Shown here: positions 1 through 7,449 of the stretch, piece after piece | Numbering within the stretch: position 1 is the stretch's first letter | How the letters are laid out: each line of letters opens with the position of its first letter | From: Pseudomonadota bacterium | Lineage (GTDB): Bacteria; Pseudomonadota; Gammaproteobacteria; Burkholderiales; Burkholderiaceae_C | Length of the DNA: 38,295 nt | Direction of reading: 5' to 3' | NCBI GenBank assembly: GCA_018241185.1 | Contig: JAFEEH010000262.1 | Coordinates: forward strand, 1-38,295 | Translations under genes and position numbers: made by a program | The notes under the pieces: model-generated | What the model saw: only the letters and a program-made list of their open reading frames with translations | What the model was told of the DNA's origin: nothing | Databases searched by the model: none

Positions 1-501
1 GACGCGGCGCTGTGCGAAGGCTTCGCCGCCACCTCCGCCGCCGGGGTTCAGCGCCTGCTGCCGGGCCCGACCGGTGAGCGCAACGTCTACCGGCTCGAAG
101 GGCGCCACGCCGTGCTCTGCCTGGCCGACGACGAACACGATCGTCTCGCGCAACTGGCCGCCGTGCTGGCCGTCGGTTCACGCGCGCTGTGGCCCGATTC
201 GCCCGAGACGCGGGCGCTGCATGCCGCGCTGCCGACCGAGGTGCGGCCGGTCATCGGCTTCGCGCCCGACTGGCGCGCCGCCGCAGGGCCCGACTTCGAT
301 GCCGTGCTGCACCACGGCAGCCCCGATGCGCTGCGCGCCGTGGGCGAGGCGCTGGCCGCGCGCCCCGGCGCCATCGTCGGTGCGCAAGGCCTGGCGCCCG
401 GCGACACGGCCATCGTGCTCGACCGCCTGCTGCTCGAGCGCAGCCTCAGCGTCAACACCGCCGCGGCGGGGGGCAACGCGCACCTGATGACCCTCGGCTG
501 A
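1..501 (+). CDS. putA: Bifunctional proline dehydrogenase / P5C dehydrogenase PutA, C-terminal fragment
   Basis: The frame is open from the first base and encodes the last 166 residues of a protein whose start lies outside the window. The segment LPGPTGERNVYRL near the beginning and the ending ERSLSVNTAAAGGNAHLMTLG are typical of the C-terminus of long (type B/C) PutA proteins. PutA oxidises proline to glutamate in two steps at the inner membrane, and in some bacteria it also represses its own gene. The catalytic domains are not visible here. Only the C-terminal part is present, which in long PutAs follows the aldehyde dehydrogenase domain. Identification rests on recognising the conserved tail and is fairly secure. 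Confidence 0.85.
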   Translation, partial: DAALCEGFAATSAAGVQRLLPGPTGERNVYRLEGRHAVLCLADDEHDRLAQLAAVLAVGSRALWPDSPETRALHAALPTEVRPVIGFAPDWRAAAGPDFDAVLHHGSPDALRAVGEALAARPGAIVGAQGLAPGDTAIVLDRLLLERSLSVNTAAAGGNAHLMTLG

Positions 502-586
502 ACGGCGCGCCCCGGCGGGCTGGCCGCGCACGGCTTCGAGGCATAGACTGTTGCGCCCATCTGCTGGGCCGAAACGGGGTGCCGCC

Positions 587-1009
587 ATGTCCGCCGCCAT
601 CATCGTCGCGCTGTTCTTCACCGTGGCGCTGCTCGTCAACACCGCCTACTTCATCATGGGCGCGATCCCGCTGCTCGTCCTGCGGCACGATACGCCGCTG
701 GATGCGCGCTTCGTGCGCGGTTTCTTCAACCTCTACTACCGCACGGCCTTCATCACCGCCAGCGCCACGGCGCTGAGCTACGCCATCGCCGGGCGCCTGC
801 GCGTGGCCGGTGGCGCGGTCGTGCTTGCCGGGGTGGCCCTGCTGCTGCGGCGGCGCGTGATCCCCGGCATGGACGCGCTGGGCACCCGCATCCAGGGCGA
901 CTTCATGGACGCGATCCCGGGCTTTCGCAAGCTCCACGTGTGGGCCATCCTCATCAACATCGCGCAGCTGGTCGCGATCGTGTGGAGCCTCATCGCGCTC
1001 AGCCCTTGA
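587..1009 (+). CDS. Small integral membrane protein, unknown function
   Basis: This 140-residue protein begins MSAAIIVALFF. The ATG at 587 was preferred to an upstream in-frame TTG at 551 because the hydrophobic segment starts there. Hydrophobic stretches are visible at about residues 1-30, 50-68, 72-87 and 113-138, suggesting three or four membrane helices with short polar loops. The sequence FYRTAFITASATALSYAIAG-like region and FRKLHVWAILINIAQL resemble small DUF-type membrane proteins, but I do not recognise a named family. It lies 85 bp after putA and is followed by a DUF4256 gene on the same strand. No function is proposed. Confidence 0.65.
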   Translation: MSAAIIVALFFTVALLVNTAYFIMGAIPLLVLRHDTPLDARFVRGFFNLYYRTAFITASATALSYAIAGRLRVAGGAVVLAGVALLLRRRVIPGMDALGTRIQGDFMDAIPGFRKLHVWAILINIAQLVAIVWSLIALSP

Positions 1010-1047
1010 AGAACCCGCACTGCCTCACTCCGACCACGACGACCCCG

Positions 1048-1593
1048 ATGACCCCGACCGAACGAGACACCCTGCTGCAGACCTTGAAGACTCGCTTCGA
1101 CCAGCACCCGCAACGCCACGCCGCCATCGCCTGGCCCGAGGTGCAGGCGCGCCTCGCGCCGAACGCGAAGGCGCTGAAAGCCTTGCAGGCCATGGAGGCC
1201 AGCGGCGGCGAGCCCGACGTGATCGGCCGCCATCCCGAGGCCGAGGGTTTCGTGTTCTGCGATTGCGTCGCCGAGAGCCCGGCCGGGCGCCGCAGCCTGT
1301 GCTACGACCGCGCCGCGCGCGAGTCGCGCAAGGAGCACGCACCGGCCGGCAGCGCGATGGAAATGGCGGCCGAACTGGGCATCGAGCTGCTGACCGAAGC
1401 GCAGTACCGCCAGCTGCAGCATTTGGGCGAGTTCGACCTCAAGACCTCGAGCTGGATCGCCACGCCGCCAGCCATGCGCCAACTCGGCGGCGCACTCTTC
1501 TGCGACCGGCGCTATGGCCAGGTCTTCGCGTACCACAACGGCGTGCAGTCGTACTACGCGGCGCGCGGCTTCCGGGCCGCGCTCACGGTCTGA
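1048..1593 (+). CDS. DUF4256 domain protein
   Basis: A 181-residue soluble protein starting MTPTERDTLLQTLKTRF at the ATG at 1048. The organisation, with an N-terminal helix, a central FCDCVAESPAGRRSLCYD segment, and the later TSSWIATPPAMRQLGGALFCDRR and VFAYHNGVQSYYAARGFR, matches my recollection of the DUF4256 family. That family is usually 180-190 residues long and has no established biochemical role. The gene is full length by that measure. Its last 40 nucleotides overlap tail-to-tail with the convergent MarR gene. No signal peptide or membrane segment is seen. Confidence 0.75.
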   Translation: MTPTERDTLLQTLKTRFDQHPQRHAAIAWPEVQARLAPNAKALKALQAMEASGGEPDVIGRHPEAEGFVFCDCVAESPAGRRSLCYDRAARESRKEHAPAGSAMEMAAELGIELLTEAQYRQLQHLGEFDLKTSSWIATPPAMRQLGGALFCDRRYGQVFAYHNGVQSYYAARGFRAALTV

Positions 1594-2099
1594 CGGCGCC
1601 CGCGCCCGGCGCCGCGTTCTGCCGAAGGCGCCATCTCCGAGCGAAGGGCTTGCTGCGTGGCCCGCATCGCGTCTGCGAACTTGCGCAGCAGCAGGGGAAA
1701 CATCTCCTGCTCCTCCTGGCTCCATCGACCCGTCAGCTCCGCCAGCGCCGTCCTGCGTGCCCGGGCCAGGGCGTCAACGATGCGGCCACCGGCCCGCGTG
1801 ACGGCGACGGCGCGCACGCGCAGGTCCTCGCCGCCCTCGACCCGTTTCACGAGGCCCAGCTCCTCGAGCTTGGCCACCTGCCGGCTGATGGTGGATGCAT
1901 CGCGCCCCGCGGCATCGGCCAGCTGGGCCACGCTCATGCCCGGCGATGCGCCCAGCCGCGCCAGCAGGGGGAACATCGCGCGGTCCAGCGAAACACCGGC
2001 CAGTCGCAGCAGCACGTCGTCCTGGCGCGGACTGTTGAGCAGTCCCACCACGTCGAACAGCGCCGCGGCGAGCGCGTCCAAATTACGTGTATCTTGCAT
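1554..2099 (-). CDS. MarR-family transcriptional regulator
   Basis: A 181-residue winged-helix protein. The start MQDTRNLDALAAAL (CAT at 2097-2099) is preferred over an upstream in-frame ATG at 2138 because MarR proteins usually begin with a short helix of this kind. The DNA-binding part runs at about residues 45-100: SVAQLADAAGRDASTISRQVAKLE is the helix-turn-helix and LGLVKRVEGGEDLRVRAVAVT the wing. A C-terminal helix, WSQEEQEMFPLLLRKFADAM, would complete the dimer interface, followed by a basic disordered tail. The gene diverges from an FMN reductase across 55 bp rich in TGCATGCA palindromes, which suggests that it represses both genes. The inducer is unknown. Confidence 0.88.
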   Translation of the reverse strand: MQDTRNLDALAAALFDVVGLLNSPRQDDVLLRLAGVSLDRAMFPLLARLGASPGMSVAQLADAAGRDASTISRQVAKLEELGLVKRVEGGEDLRVRAVAVTRAGGRIVDALARARRTALAELTGRWSQEEQEMFPLLLRKFADAMRATQQALRSEMAPSAERGAGRGRRQTVSAARKPRAA

Positions 2100-2142
2100 G
2101 CAATTGTCTCTTCTGCCTAAAATGCATGCATCGTACATGCAT
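2094..2142. promoter_or_regulatory. Palindromic operator candidates between marR and the FMN reductase gene
   Basis: The short divergent spacer carries TTGCATGCAA (2094-2103, a perfect palindrome overlapping the marR start), ATGCATGCAT (2122-2131, perfect palindrome) and ATGCAT-CGTAC-ATGCAT (2126-2142). MarR proteins bind palindromes of this size in divergent promoters, so these are the best operator candidates. That they bind this MarR is inference. Confidence 0.5.
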
Positions 2143-2154
2143 CAGGGGTCCGAC

Positions 2155-2775
2155 ATGGACAACAGGAACACCGTGCTGCTGGTCATGGGAAGCGCGCGAG
2201 CCGCAAGAAACTGCCCTGCCATCACGGCGTGGGTCGAGCAGCTGGCACACCGCCAGGCCGGGTTCGACTGCGAGGTCATCGACCTGGCCGCGTGGACCCT
2301 TCCGGCCGGCGACGAGCCCGGCATTCCCGCGCTGGGCCATTACGCGCAGGCGCACACCCGCGCCTGGAGCGACAAGGTGCAGTCGGCCAGCGCGGTGGTG
2401 TTTGTCGTTCCACAGTACAACTGGGGCTATCCGGCGGTGCTCAAGAACGCCATCGATCACCTGTATCGGGAGTGGCGGAACATGCCGACGTTGATCGTGA
2501 GCTACGGCGGCCACGGCGGCACGCGGTGCGCGCGCCAGCTGCGTCGCGTGGCTGCGTCGCTGAAGATGCGGGTCGCCAACACCAGCCCTGCGCTCGTGCT
2601 GCCGGATGATGTCATCCGCCGCGGCATCGCATTGCGGCCGCAGCACGACCTGGCGGCTTTCGAGCGGACCGTCGGCCGTGCGTTCAAGGAGCTGGCCGCG
2701 CTGGTGGCGGGAACCGAAGCGCCGCTGTCGCGACTGCGCCGCACGCTCCTGGGGGCGTGGTTCGCGGTGACCTGA
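2155..2775 (+). CDS. NADPH-dependent FMN reductase family protein
   Basis: A 206-residue flavodoxin-like protein starting MDNRNTVLLVMGSARAARNCPAI. The start at 2155 follows GGGGTC; two upstream in-frame ATGs lie within the palindromic operator region. The N-terminal VLLVMGSAR loop binds the FMN phosphate. VVFVVPQYNWGYPAVLKNAIDHL (about residues 82-104) is the characteristic family motif containing PQYN and the NAID helix, and SYGGHGG at about 118-124 forms the isoalloxazine loop. Such enzymes reduce quinones, azo dyes or chromate with NAD(P)H. Divergence from a MarR regulator fits induction by a phenolic or quinone-like compound, though no specific substrate can be assigned. It is somewhat longer than the minimal family because of a C-terminal basic extension. 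Confidence 0.85.
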   Translation: MDNRNTVLLVMGSARAARNCPAITAWVEQLAHRQAGFDCEVIDLAAWTLPAGDEPGIPALGHYAQAHTRAWSDKVQSASAVVFVVPQYNWGYPAVLKNAIDHLYREWRNMPTLIVSYGGHGGTRCARQLRRVAASLKMRVANTSPALVLPDDVIRRGIALRPQHDLAAFERTVGRAFKELAALVAGTEAPLSRLRRTLLGAWFAVT

Positions 2776-2842
2776 CACGCTGCTTCGGCGCAAGCATCCG
2801 ACAGCACAGTGGCGCTGCTGCGCTGCGGTGTAGCCTCGCGCC

Positions 2843-4072
2843 ATGGACCTGGACCCGCTCCTCGCCGCCTCGGCCCGCGCCCTCGCGGTCGGTGACGCCC
2901 TCGGTGCGCTCGGCCGCATCGCGCTGCGCGACGATCCGCCTGCGCTGGCGCTGCGCGGCATCGCCATGGCGCAGCTGGGCGAGCATCCGCGGGCGCGCGA
3001 GCTGCTGCGCCAGGCCGCGCGACGCTTCGGAGCGCACGAGGCCGTGGCCCGCGCGCGCTGCGTGGTGGCCGAGGCCGAAGTGGCGCTGGCCCTGCGCGAC
3101 CTGGGCGGCAGCCCGCGCACGCTGTCCACTGCCGCGGCCACGCTGGCCGCGCACGGCGACCGCGGCAATGCCGTGCAGGCGCTGCTCACGATCGCGCGGC
3201 GTGCCCTGCTGCTGGGCCGGCTCGGTGACGCACAGGCCGCGCTCGACGCCGTCGATCCGGCGCAGCCGCTGCCGCCGCCGCTGGCCGCGCTCGCGGCCTT
3301 GAGCCGCGCCGAACTGGCGTTGCGCTCGCTGCGCACCGAGGCCGCCACGGCGGCGCTGGCGCAGGCGCGCGCCGCGGCACAGCGTGCCGGCATCCCCGCG
3401 CTCGCGGCCGAGGTGGCCGACGCACAGGCGCTGCTCGCACGGCCTGCCGCGCGCCGCCGCAGCGCCGGTCAGGACGCGCCGCTGCGCCTGCACGAGGTCG
3501 CGGCGCTGCGCGCGTCGGGCGCCCTCGTGGTCGATGCCTGCCGGCGCAGCGCGCACGCCGGCGAGCGCGTGCTGGCGCTGGCACGCCGGCCCGTGCTCTT
3601 CGGCCTGCTGCGTGCGCTGGGCGAGGCCTGGCCGCAGGACGTGTCGCGCGAGGCGCTGATCGCCGAGGTGTTCCGCACCCGCGACCCCGACGAGACGCAC
3701 CGTGCCCGCCTGCGCGTCGAGATGGGCCGCCTGCGCGCCCTGCTGCGCGGCCTGGCGCGCATCGAGGCCACGCCGCGCGGCTTCGCGCTGCAGCCTGCGG
3801 GCGACCGGCCCTGCGTGCTGCTGCTGCCGCCCATCGACGGCGAGCAGGGCGCGCTGCTGGCCTTGCTGGCCGACGGCGCCGCATGGTCCACCTCGGCCCT
3901 GGCGCTGGCGCTCGATGCGAGCCAGCGCACCGTGCAGCGCGCCCTGGCCGAGCTGGAGGCCGAAGGCCGCGTGCGCGCGGTCGGCAACGCGCGCGCACGG
4001 CGCTGGGTGGCGCCGCCGCTCACGGCTTTCACGACGATCTTGTTACTCCCTGCCGTGCTGCCGGCTGGCTAG
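2843..4072 (+). CDS. Tetratricopeptide-like / winged-helix transcriptional regulator
   Basis: A 409-residue protein beginning MDLDPLLAASARALAVGDAL. The N-terminal half (about 1-200) is almost entirely alanine-rich helices with TPR-like periodicity. It is followed by an OmpR/SARP-like winged region at about 250-320 (VLFGLLRALGEAWPQDVSREAL, then ETHRARLRVEMGRLRALL), and a second helix-turn-helix near the C-terminus, WSTSALALALDASQRTVQRAL at about 348-368. The extreme C-terminus is hydrophobic. The gene lies 60 bp upstream of the beta-propeller and DUF899 genes on the same strand, so it is the likely regulator of that group. I do not recognise a named orthologue, and the signal it senses is unknown. 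Confidence 0.6.
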   Translation: MDLDPLLAASARALAVGDALGALGRIALRDDPPALALRGIAMAQLGEHPRARELLRQAARRFGAHEAVARARCVVAEAEVALALRDLGGSPRTLSTAAATLAAHGDRGNAVQALLTIARRALLLGRLGDAQAALDAVDPAQPLPPPLAALAALSRAELALRSLRTEAATAALAQARAAAQRAGIPALAAEVADAQALLARPAARRRSAGQDAPLRLHEVAALRASGALVVDACRRSAHAGERVLALARRPVLFGLLRALGEAWPQDVSREALIAEVFRTRDPDETHRARLRVEMGRLRALLRGLARIEATPRGFALQPAGDRPCVLLLPPIDGEQGALLALLADGAAWSTSALALALDASQRTVQRALAELEAEGRVRAVGNARARRWVAPPLTAFTTILLLPAVLPAG

Positions 4073-4132
4073 ATTGCGGTCCACGGCAACGCGATGCCCG
4101 CGTGCCAAAAAAATCCACGGAGTCTTTCCACC

Positions 4133-4831
4133 ATGCCGCAGACCCTTCCCGTCGCCGAGTACCTTCCGCACCCGCCCGGCACGCCCGCCGCCCGACCCGC
4201 CGAGGTGGTGCGCGAGTACGGCCCCTTCGGCGATGCCACCGCCGTCCACGGCGTGACGCACGACGGTCGCCGCGTCTGGGCCGCGACAGGCGCGCGCCTG
4301 GTCGGCTTCGATCCGGCCAGCGGCGAGGCCGCCGACTCGCTGGCCGTGCGCTGCGACGCCGGCACCGCCTTCGACGGCCGGCACTTCTGGCAGATCGCCG
4401 GCGCGCGCATCGACAAGCTCGACCCCGCCAGCGGCCGCGTGCTCGCGTCGATCCCCACGCCCAACCCGGAAGGTGCCAACTCGGGCCTGACCTGGGCCGA
4501 AGGCAGCCTGTGGGTGGGCGACTACCAGGGACGCCGCATCCATCGCATCGACCCCGCCACCGGCGAGGTGCAGCGCAGCATCGAGTCGAACCGCTTCGTC
4601 ACCGGCGTCACCTGGGTCGACGGTGCGCTGTGGCACGGCACCTGGGAGGGCGAAGAGAGCGAGCTGCGCCATGTCGACGCCACCGACGGCCGCGTGCTGG
4701 AGCGCCTGCAGATGCCCGCCGGTGCGGGCGTGAGCGGCCTCGAGTCCGACGGCGCCGACCTGTTCTATTGCGGCGGTGGCGGCAGCGGCCGCGTGCGCGC
4801 CGTGCGCCGGCCCAAGGCCGTGACGGCCTGA
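4133..4831 (+). CDS. Beta-propeller (NHL/SMP-30/PQQ-like) protein
   Basis: A 232-residue protein with a start at 4133, chosen over an upstream ATG at 4094 because ACGGAG precedes it. It contains repeated blade-like units with the pattern G..VWAATG.RL.G.DPASGE, DGRHFWQIAGARIDKLDPASG, EGSLWVGDYQGRRIHRIDPATGE and VDGALWHGTWEGE. These give about four or five short blades, typical of YncE/NHL-like propellers, and are too few for a closed six-blade ring unless it is atypical. There is no signal peptide. It sits 31 bp before a DUF899 gene and probably shares its transcript. A ligand-binding or sensor role is possible; no enzymatic residues are evident. Confidence 0.65.
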   Translation: MPQTLPVAEYLPHPPGTPAARPAEVVREYGPFGDATAVHGVTHDGRRVWAATGARLVGFDPASGEAADSLAVRCDAGTAFDGRHFWQIAGARIDKLDPASGRVLASIPTPNPEGANSGLTWAEGSLWVGDYQGRRIHRIDPATGEVQRSIESNRFVTGVTWVDGALWHGTWEGEESELRHVDATDGRVLERLQMPAGAGVSGLESDGADLFYCGGGGSGRVRAVRRPKAVTA

Positions 4832-4862
4832 GTCCATCCTTCCATCCACCAAGGACCGCACC

Positions 4863-5651
4863 ATGCACGCCACCGACACCGCCCTGCCCGACACCCGCCA
4901 CGCCGTGGCCGACGAAGCCACCTGGACCGAAGCCCGCCTCGCGCTGCTGGCGCGCGAGAAGCAGTTGATGCAGCAGCACGACCGCATCGCCGCCGAGCGC
5001 CGTGCACTGCCCTGGCGCCGCATCGACGTGGCGCGCTATGTGTTCGACACGCCCGAGGGCGCGCGCACGCTCGACCAGCTCTTCGACGGCCGGCGCCAGC
5101 TGCTGGTGCAGCACTTCATGCTCGGCACCGACTGGGACGCGGGCTGCCCCAGCTGCTCGTACATGGCCGACCACACCGACGGCATGCTGCGGCACCTGGC
5201 TGCGCGCGACACCGCCTTCGTCGCCATCTCGCGCGCGCCGCTGGCGCGCATCGAGGCCTTCAAGCGCCGCATGGGCTGGGGCTTCCGCTGGGTGTCGTCG
5301 GCCGGCAACCGCTTCAACCGCGACTTCCACGTCAGCTTCGACGACGCGGACCGCACGGGCGGCGAGGTGCTCTACAACTATCACCGCACCGGCTTCCCCG
5401 CCAGCGAGGCGCCGGGCATCAGCGCCTTCGTGCGCAGCGATGCGGGCGAGGTCTTCCTCACGTACTCGACCTTCGGGCGCGGCGTGGAAGTGATGATGGG
5501 CACCTACGCCATGCTCGACCTCACCGCCTTCGGCCGCCACGAACGCGAGGACGCGCCGAACAAGATGGAGTGGGTGCGGCATCACGACCGCTATGTGCAG
5601 GCCGCCCCCGCAGCCTCGGCCGGCGGCGCGTGCTGCCACCACAAGGCCTGA
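4863..5651 (+). CDS. DUF899 (thioredoxin-like) family protein
   Basis: A 262-residue soluble protein starting MHATDTALPDTRHAVADEAT. The N-terminal helix LALLAREKQLMQQHDRIAAERRALPW, then QLLVQHFMLGTDWDAGCPSCSYMAD at about 79-103, GWGFRWVSSAGNRFNRDF, and the C-terminal STFGRGVEVMMGTYAMLD and KMEWVRHHDRY are hallmarks of DUF899. This is a thioredoxin-fold family of unknown function common in actinobacteria and proteobacteria. The CPSC pair in the GCPSCS motif occupies the position of a thioredoxin active-site CxxC. The C-terminal tail ends GGACCHHKA, a possible metal-binding extension. Translation starts shortly after the propeller gene, and a membrane protein follows within 23 bp. Confidence 0.85.
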   Translation: MHATDTALPDTRHAVADEATWTEARLALLAREKQLMQQHDRIAAERRALPWRRIDVARYVFDTPEGARTLDQLFDGRRQLLVQHFMLGTDWDAGCPSCSYMADHTDGMLRHLAARDTAFVAISRAPLARIEAFKRRMGWGFRWVSSAGNRFNRDFHVSFDDADRTGGEVLYNYHRTGFPASEAPGISAFVRSDAGEVFLTYSTFGRGVEVMMGTYAMLDLTAFGRHEREDAPNKMEWVRHHDRYVQAAPAASAGGACCHHKA

Positions 5652-5673
5652 ACGTGCCGCGCCGGAGCCGCCG

Positions 5674-6258
5674 ATGGTCGACAACAGCCTCGTGCCCTGG
5701 CTGGCCCTGGCTGGCGCCGGGGCCGTGCATGGCCTGAACCCCGCGAGCGGCTGGGCGCTGGCCGCCGTCTGGGGCGCGGGGCGCGACGCGCGTGGCACCG
5801 CATGGCGCGCGCTGGGGCCCCTGGCCGTCGGCCATGTGGCGGCGATCGCCGTGCTCGCGTTGGCCGTGCGTCAAGGCATCGCCTTCGAGGGCGGCGTCGT
5901 GCGCGTGTCGGCGTGGGCGCTGCTGGCCGTGGCCGCGGCGTTGCACTGCTCGCGTCGCGCACCGCCGTGGCTGCGCGCGGTGGCCGGCCCGGTGGGCCTC
6001 GCGCTCGGGGCCTTCCTGATGGCCGGGCCGCAGGGTGCGGGGCTGGCGCTGGTGCCGGCCATGATGCCGCTGTGTGTGGGCACCGTCGCATCGACCGGGC
6101 TGCCGGATGCGCTGGCCTTCGCACTCGCCGGCCTCGGTTTGCACCTTGCAGCGATGCTGCTCGTCACCGGCGCGCTAGCGGCCGTGGGTGCGCGCCTCGT
6201 GCAGGCATGGCGCATCCGTGGGCCACGCCGCTTGCGCGCCCCGTGGCGCGCTTCCTGA
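5674..6258 (+). CDS. Integral membrane protein, unknown family
   Basis: A 194-residue, very hydrophobic protein starting MVDNSLVPWLALAGAGAVHGLNP at 5674 (an earlier in-frame start would overlap the DUF899 gene). Five or six membrane helices can be drawn, with a conserved-looking GLNPASGW near the N-terminus, LGPLAVGHVAAIAVLALAV, and a polar MMPLCVGT loop. The histidines in the first helices (VHGLNP, VGHVA) resemble those of metal or small-molecule exporters, but I cannot assign a family. It is the last gene of the plus-strand group starting at 2843, and its 3' end is followed at once by a dispersed hairpin repeat. Confidence 0.6.
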   Translation: MVDNSLVPWLALAGAGAVHGLNPASGWALAAVWGAGRDARGTAWRALGPLAVGHVAAIAVLALAVRQGIAFEGGVVRVSAWALLAVAAALHCSRRAPPWLRAVAGPVGLALGAFLMAGPQGAGLALVPAMMPLCVGTVASTGLPDALAFALAGLGLHLAAMLLVTGALAAVGARLVQAWRIRGPRRLRAPWRAS

Positions 6259-6262
6259 ATTG

Positions 6263-6330
6263 GTAACGGATGTGACGACTTTGGCGCCAACGCCCGTCTG
6301 GCGGGCGCTGGCGACCGATTGCACTTTGCC
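6263..6330 (+). repeat. Dispersed hairpin repeat, copy A
   Basis: Copy A of a four-copy intergenic repeat, with the other copies at 12672, 19475 and 34251. It shows TAACGGATGTGACGA at the left, the hairpin arms ACGCCCG / CGGGCGCT around a TCTGG loop, and CGATTGCACTTT at the right. It fills most of the gap between two convergent genes, so it may act as a bidirectional terminator. Confidence 0.75.
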
Positions 6331-6351
6331 GGTTTCGGGCGATTCCTGCCT

Positions 6352-7275
6352 TCAGGCCGGCGCGGCACGCCGCAGCAGCGCGGCATAGCCCGGCTCCGTC
6401 GCCATGCGCGGCAGCACGCCGCCATCCCGCAGCAGCCGGTGCGCCTTCGGCAGGTTCCAGCACGGGATCGCCGTGAACATGTGGTGCTCGCAGTGGTAGT
6501 TGACCCAGTAGGGCGCGACCAGTGCACGTTCGACAAGGCCGGCGTGCGTGGTGCGCGCCTGGCGCAGCGGATCGGCCTCGTTCTGCGCGATGAGCGCGTG
6601 CTCGGCGATGTTGCGCACCCGGCTCACCAGCGGCAGCCAGGTCGCCATCGGCAGCAGCCACATCAGCAGCCATGCCCACCACAGCCCGGCGAGGGCGAAG
6701 GCCGCCAGGCCCAGGCCGTTGGCGACGAGGAAGCGCCGGTCCTTGCGCAGCTCGGCCCACAGCACCGGCGCCCACGGCGTGCCGGCAGGCCGTGCGCGCA
6801 GCGCTTCGCCATAGTGGCCGAAGCGCTGCTTCCAGAAGGTCTGGCCCGTCAGGTCGCGCGCCACCTTGCGCCACAGCGACGCGCGCGTGATGGGGAAGGG
6901 CGCCGACAGCACCAGGTCCGGGTCCTCGGTCTGCTGCACGAAGCGGTGGTGCTGCAGGTGGTAGGGGCGGTAGGCCGTGATCGTCGGCGAACACAGCCAT
7001 TCGCCCACCCAGTCGTTGATGCGCCGGTCGCGGTGCAACACCGCATGCGCCGCGTCGTGCATGAGGATGAACAGGCCCAGCTGCCGCGCCCCGACGATCA
7101 GCACCGCGAGAGGAATCGTCACCGGCCACAGCACGCCCATGGCGATGGCCAGCCCGCTCACGCCCCAGCAGTGCGCAATTAACCAGAGGCCACGCCACGA
7201 CGAGCGCGCCGTCAGCGCCTGCCATTGGGCGTCGGTGAAGAAATCCTGAGGTCGGGCGCGAAGGGCAGCGGCCAC
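6352..7275 (-). CDS. Membrane fatty acid desaturase
   Basis: A 307-residue membrane di-iron desaturase. All three histidine boxes are visible: HDAAH (about residue 73), HLQHHR (about 110) and HCEHH (about 263), the last with the spacing expected of acyl-lipid desaturases. Hydrophobic segments lie between them, for example GLAAFALAGLWWAWLLMWLLP. The start is taken as the GTG at 7273-7275 because CAGGAG lies six bases upstream; an ATG 60 bases further up (7335) lacks a good ribosome site. It would introduce a double bond in a membrane lipid acyl chain, or hydroxylate or desaturate a related substrate, using O2 and an electron donor. No partner gene is adjacent. It is full length for the family. 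Confidence 0.85.
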   Translation of the reverse strand: MAAALRARPQDFFTDAQWQALTARSSWRGLWLIAHCWGVSGLAIAMGVLWPVTIPLAVLIVGARQLGLFILMHDAAHAVLHRDRRINDWVGEWLCSPTITAYRPYHLQHHRFVQQTEDPDLVLSAPFPITRASLWRKVARDLTGQTFWKQRFGHYGEALRARPAGTPWAPVLWAELRKDRRFLVANGLGLAAFALAGLWWAWLLMWLLPMATWLPLVSRVRNIAEHALIAQNEADPLRQARTTHAGLVERALVAPYWVNYHCEHHMFTAIPCWNLPKAHRLLRDGGVLPRMATEPGYAALLRRAAPA

Positions 7276-7385
7276 GGGGGGCTCCTGAAGGGGGAGGGGA
7301 CGTACCAGTGTGCGCCGCGCGCTGCGCCTGCGCATCGGGCCGAGCCCGCAATCGTTGTTGCCCGGCGCTGCTCCTGGTCTTGCTC

Positions 7386-7404
7386 CTCTCCCCCCTGGGG
7401 AGAG
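7386..7404. terminator. GC-rich inverted repeat downstream of the GST gene
   Basis: CTCTCCCC-CCT-GGGGAGAG is a perfect 8-bp inverted repeat with a 3-base loop. It lies between the end of the minus-strand GST gene and the minus-strand desaturase. There is no clear U-tract, so it could be a terminator or simply a dispersed repeat; a related element lies at 25311-25399. Confidence 0.35.
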
Positions 7405-7449
7405 GCCGGCTGAGGGGCAGTGCCCCCCGCCCTCAACCCTTCACTACGA

